Below are positions 5,378 to 6,063 of a DNA stretch of 6,063 nt, in pieces. Below the pieces are notes generated by a model that saw only the letters and a list, made by a program, of their open reading frames with translations, was not told the DNA's origin and ran no database searches. Origin of the DNA: Anaerolineales bacterium. Lineage in GTDB: Bacteria > Chloroflexota > Anaerolineae > 4572-78 > J111. The stretch is taken from positions 1 through 6,063 of the forward strand of contig JAAUSP010000472.1 in NCBI GenBank assembly GCA_012032575.1, written 5' to 3'. A program made the position numbers and the translations under genes. Positions within the stretch are counted from its first letter, which is position 1. Each line of letters starts with the position of its first letter.

Positions 5378-6063
5378 ATGGGATATGAATGGTTAGCTCT
5401 GGCCATGTTTGCCGGCTTTGTCTTCATCTTGATGAGCGGCTATCCGGTGGCCTTCTCCTTTGCCGGAACGGCTATTGTTTTCGGTCTGATTGGTTTAGCC
5501 GTTGACGCCTTTGAGCTCAGACGACTGCTGCTGCTACCCAATGTCTGGTTCGGCACGATGTCCAACTTTACGCTGCTGGCTATTCCTTATTTCATTTTTC
5601 TGGGAACAATTTTAGAGAAATCCGGCCTGGCTGAAGAACTGCTGGAAACGGTGGGCATTTTGCTGGGACCACTGCGGGGCGGATTGGCCTTAACCGTGGT
5701 GGTGGTGGGGACACTGCTGGCGGCCACTACCGGCGTTGTGGCCGCAACCATTATTGTGATGGGCATGCTGACCCTGCCGGTGATGCTCCGCTATGGTTAT
5801 GACAAACAACTGGCTTCCGGGGTGATTGTGGCCTCCGGCACGATGGCCCAGATGATCCCGCCCAGTTTGGTGCTGGTCCTGTTAAGCGACCAGATCGGCG
5901 TTTCAGTGGGTGATTTATTCCTGGGGGCGGTTATCCCCGGACTGATGCTCGCCGGGGCTTATGGCGTGTATGTATTGGTCGTGGCTTATCTACATCCGCA
6001 TAAGGCCCCGGCCCTCCCCCCCCGAAGCCCGAACCTTACGCGGTATGCCCCTGTTTTTGAAGA
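5378..6063 (+). CDS. dctM: TRAP transporter large membrane subunit (DctM family), cut by the window and apparently frameshifted
   Basis: This is the N-terminal half of the large permease subunit, which carries the transport path. DctM proteins usually have 425-450 residues, and 228 codons lie in the window. GAGGG (5367-5371) is six nucleotides before the ATG. The sequence is strongly DctM-like: [14 protein letters not shown] at 19-32, [20 protein letters not shown] at 63-82, [12 protein letters not shown] at 97-108, and the re-entrant-loop-like [14 protein letters not shown] at 111-124 and [16 protein letters not shown] at 152-167. After ALPP (212-215) at a run of eight C (6016-6023) the frame turns un-DctM-like ([13 protein letters not shown]). 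With one C fewer it would read [13 protein letters not shown], which is what the family shows there. It is therefore a sequencing error, a phase-variable tract or a real inactivating mutation. The solute-binding subunit DctP is not seen. Confidence 0.85.
   Translation, partial: MGYEWLALAMFAGFVFILMSGYPVAFSFAGTAIVFGLIGLAVDAFELRRLLLLPNVWFGTMSNFTLLAIPYFIFLGTILEKSGLAEELLETVGILLGPLRGGLALTVVVVGTLLAATTGVVAATIIVMGMLTLPVMLRYGYDKQLASGVIVASGTMAQMIPPSLVLVLLSDQIGVSVGDLFLGAVIPGLMLAGAYGVYVLVVAYLHPHKAPALPPRSPNLTRYAPVFE
6016..6023 (+). repeat. run of eight C inside dctM (putative frameshift site)
   Basis: Eight consecutive C residues follow the sequence GCCCT. Reading through with all eight leaves the DctM frame, whereas seven would keep the family-typical sequence. 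Such tracts are common sites of both base-calling errors and polymerase slippage. Confidence 0.85.

Overview
The window looks like chromosomal DNA from a free-living bacterium with moderately GC-rich genes and AT-rich intergenic gaps. The protein style, a mannitol/chloroaromatic-type TRAP transporter, a split saccharopine pathway and a CACAGAT-type intergenic repeat would all suit Chloroflexota (Anaerolineae-like). That placement rests on recall of similar genes, not on a search, and is tentative. There are no RNA genes, insertion sequences, CRISPR arrays or phage genes.

Layout. Positions 1-252 are an AT-rich gap. Its left edge carries what may be the first 17 codons of a leftward gene, and its middle holds a cluster of TAAGT half-sites. 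Positions 253-3487 form a rightward three-gene block: a stand-alone lysine-ketoglutarate reductase (LKR), a stand-alone saccharopine dehydrogenase (SDH), and a GNAT acetyltransferase that overlaps the SDH stop codon. LKR and SDH are separated by 104 bp containing a striking repeat hairpin built from 10-bp units. Positions 3522-3538 hold a short GC-rich hairpin between convergent genes. Positions 3542-4611 carry a leftward two-gene operon of unknown function: a three-helix membrane protein followed by a small helical, charged protein. A divergent promoter region (4612-4778) contains two near-consensus sigma-70 promoters with the same architecture. From 4779 to the end run the two membrane subunits of a TRAP transporter, DctQ then DctM. 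DctM is cut by the window edge and appears frameshifted at a run of eight C.

How the genes work together. LKR condenses lysine with 2-oxoglutarate to saccharopine, and SDH splits saccharopine into glutamate and aminoadipate semialdehyde. This is the eukaryote-type lysine catabolic route, here in two separate genes in the same order as the two domains of the fused animal and plant enzyme. The GNAT protein appears translationally coupled to SDH, but its substrate is unknown. DctQ and DctM would form a sodium-driven importer for an organic acid or related solute. The solute-binding subunit DctP is not in the window, and nothing ties the importer to lysine. No wholly new system is evident. The points most worth a second look are the poly-C frameshift in DctM, the phased hairpin inside the lysine operon, and the unrecognised membrane/small-protein pair.
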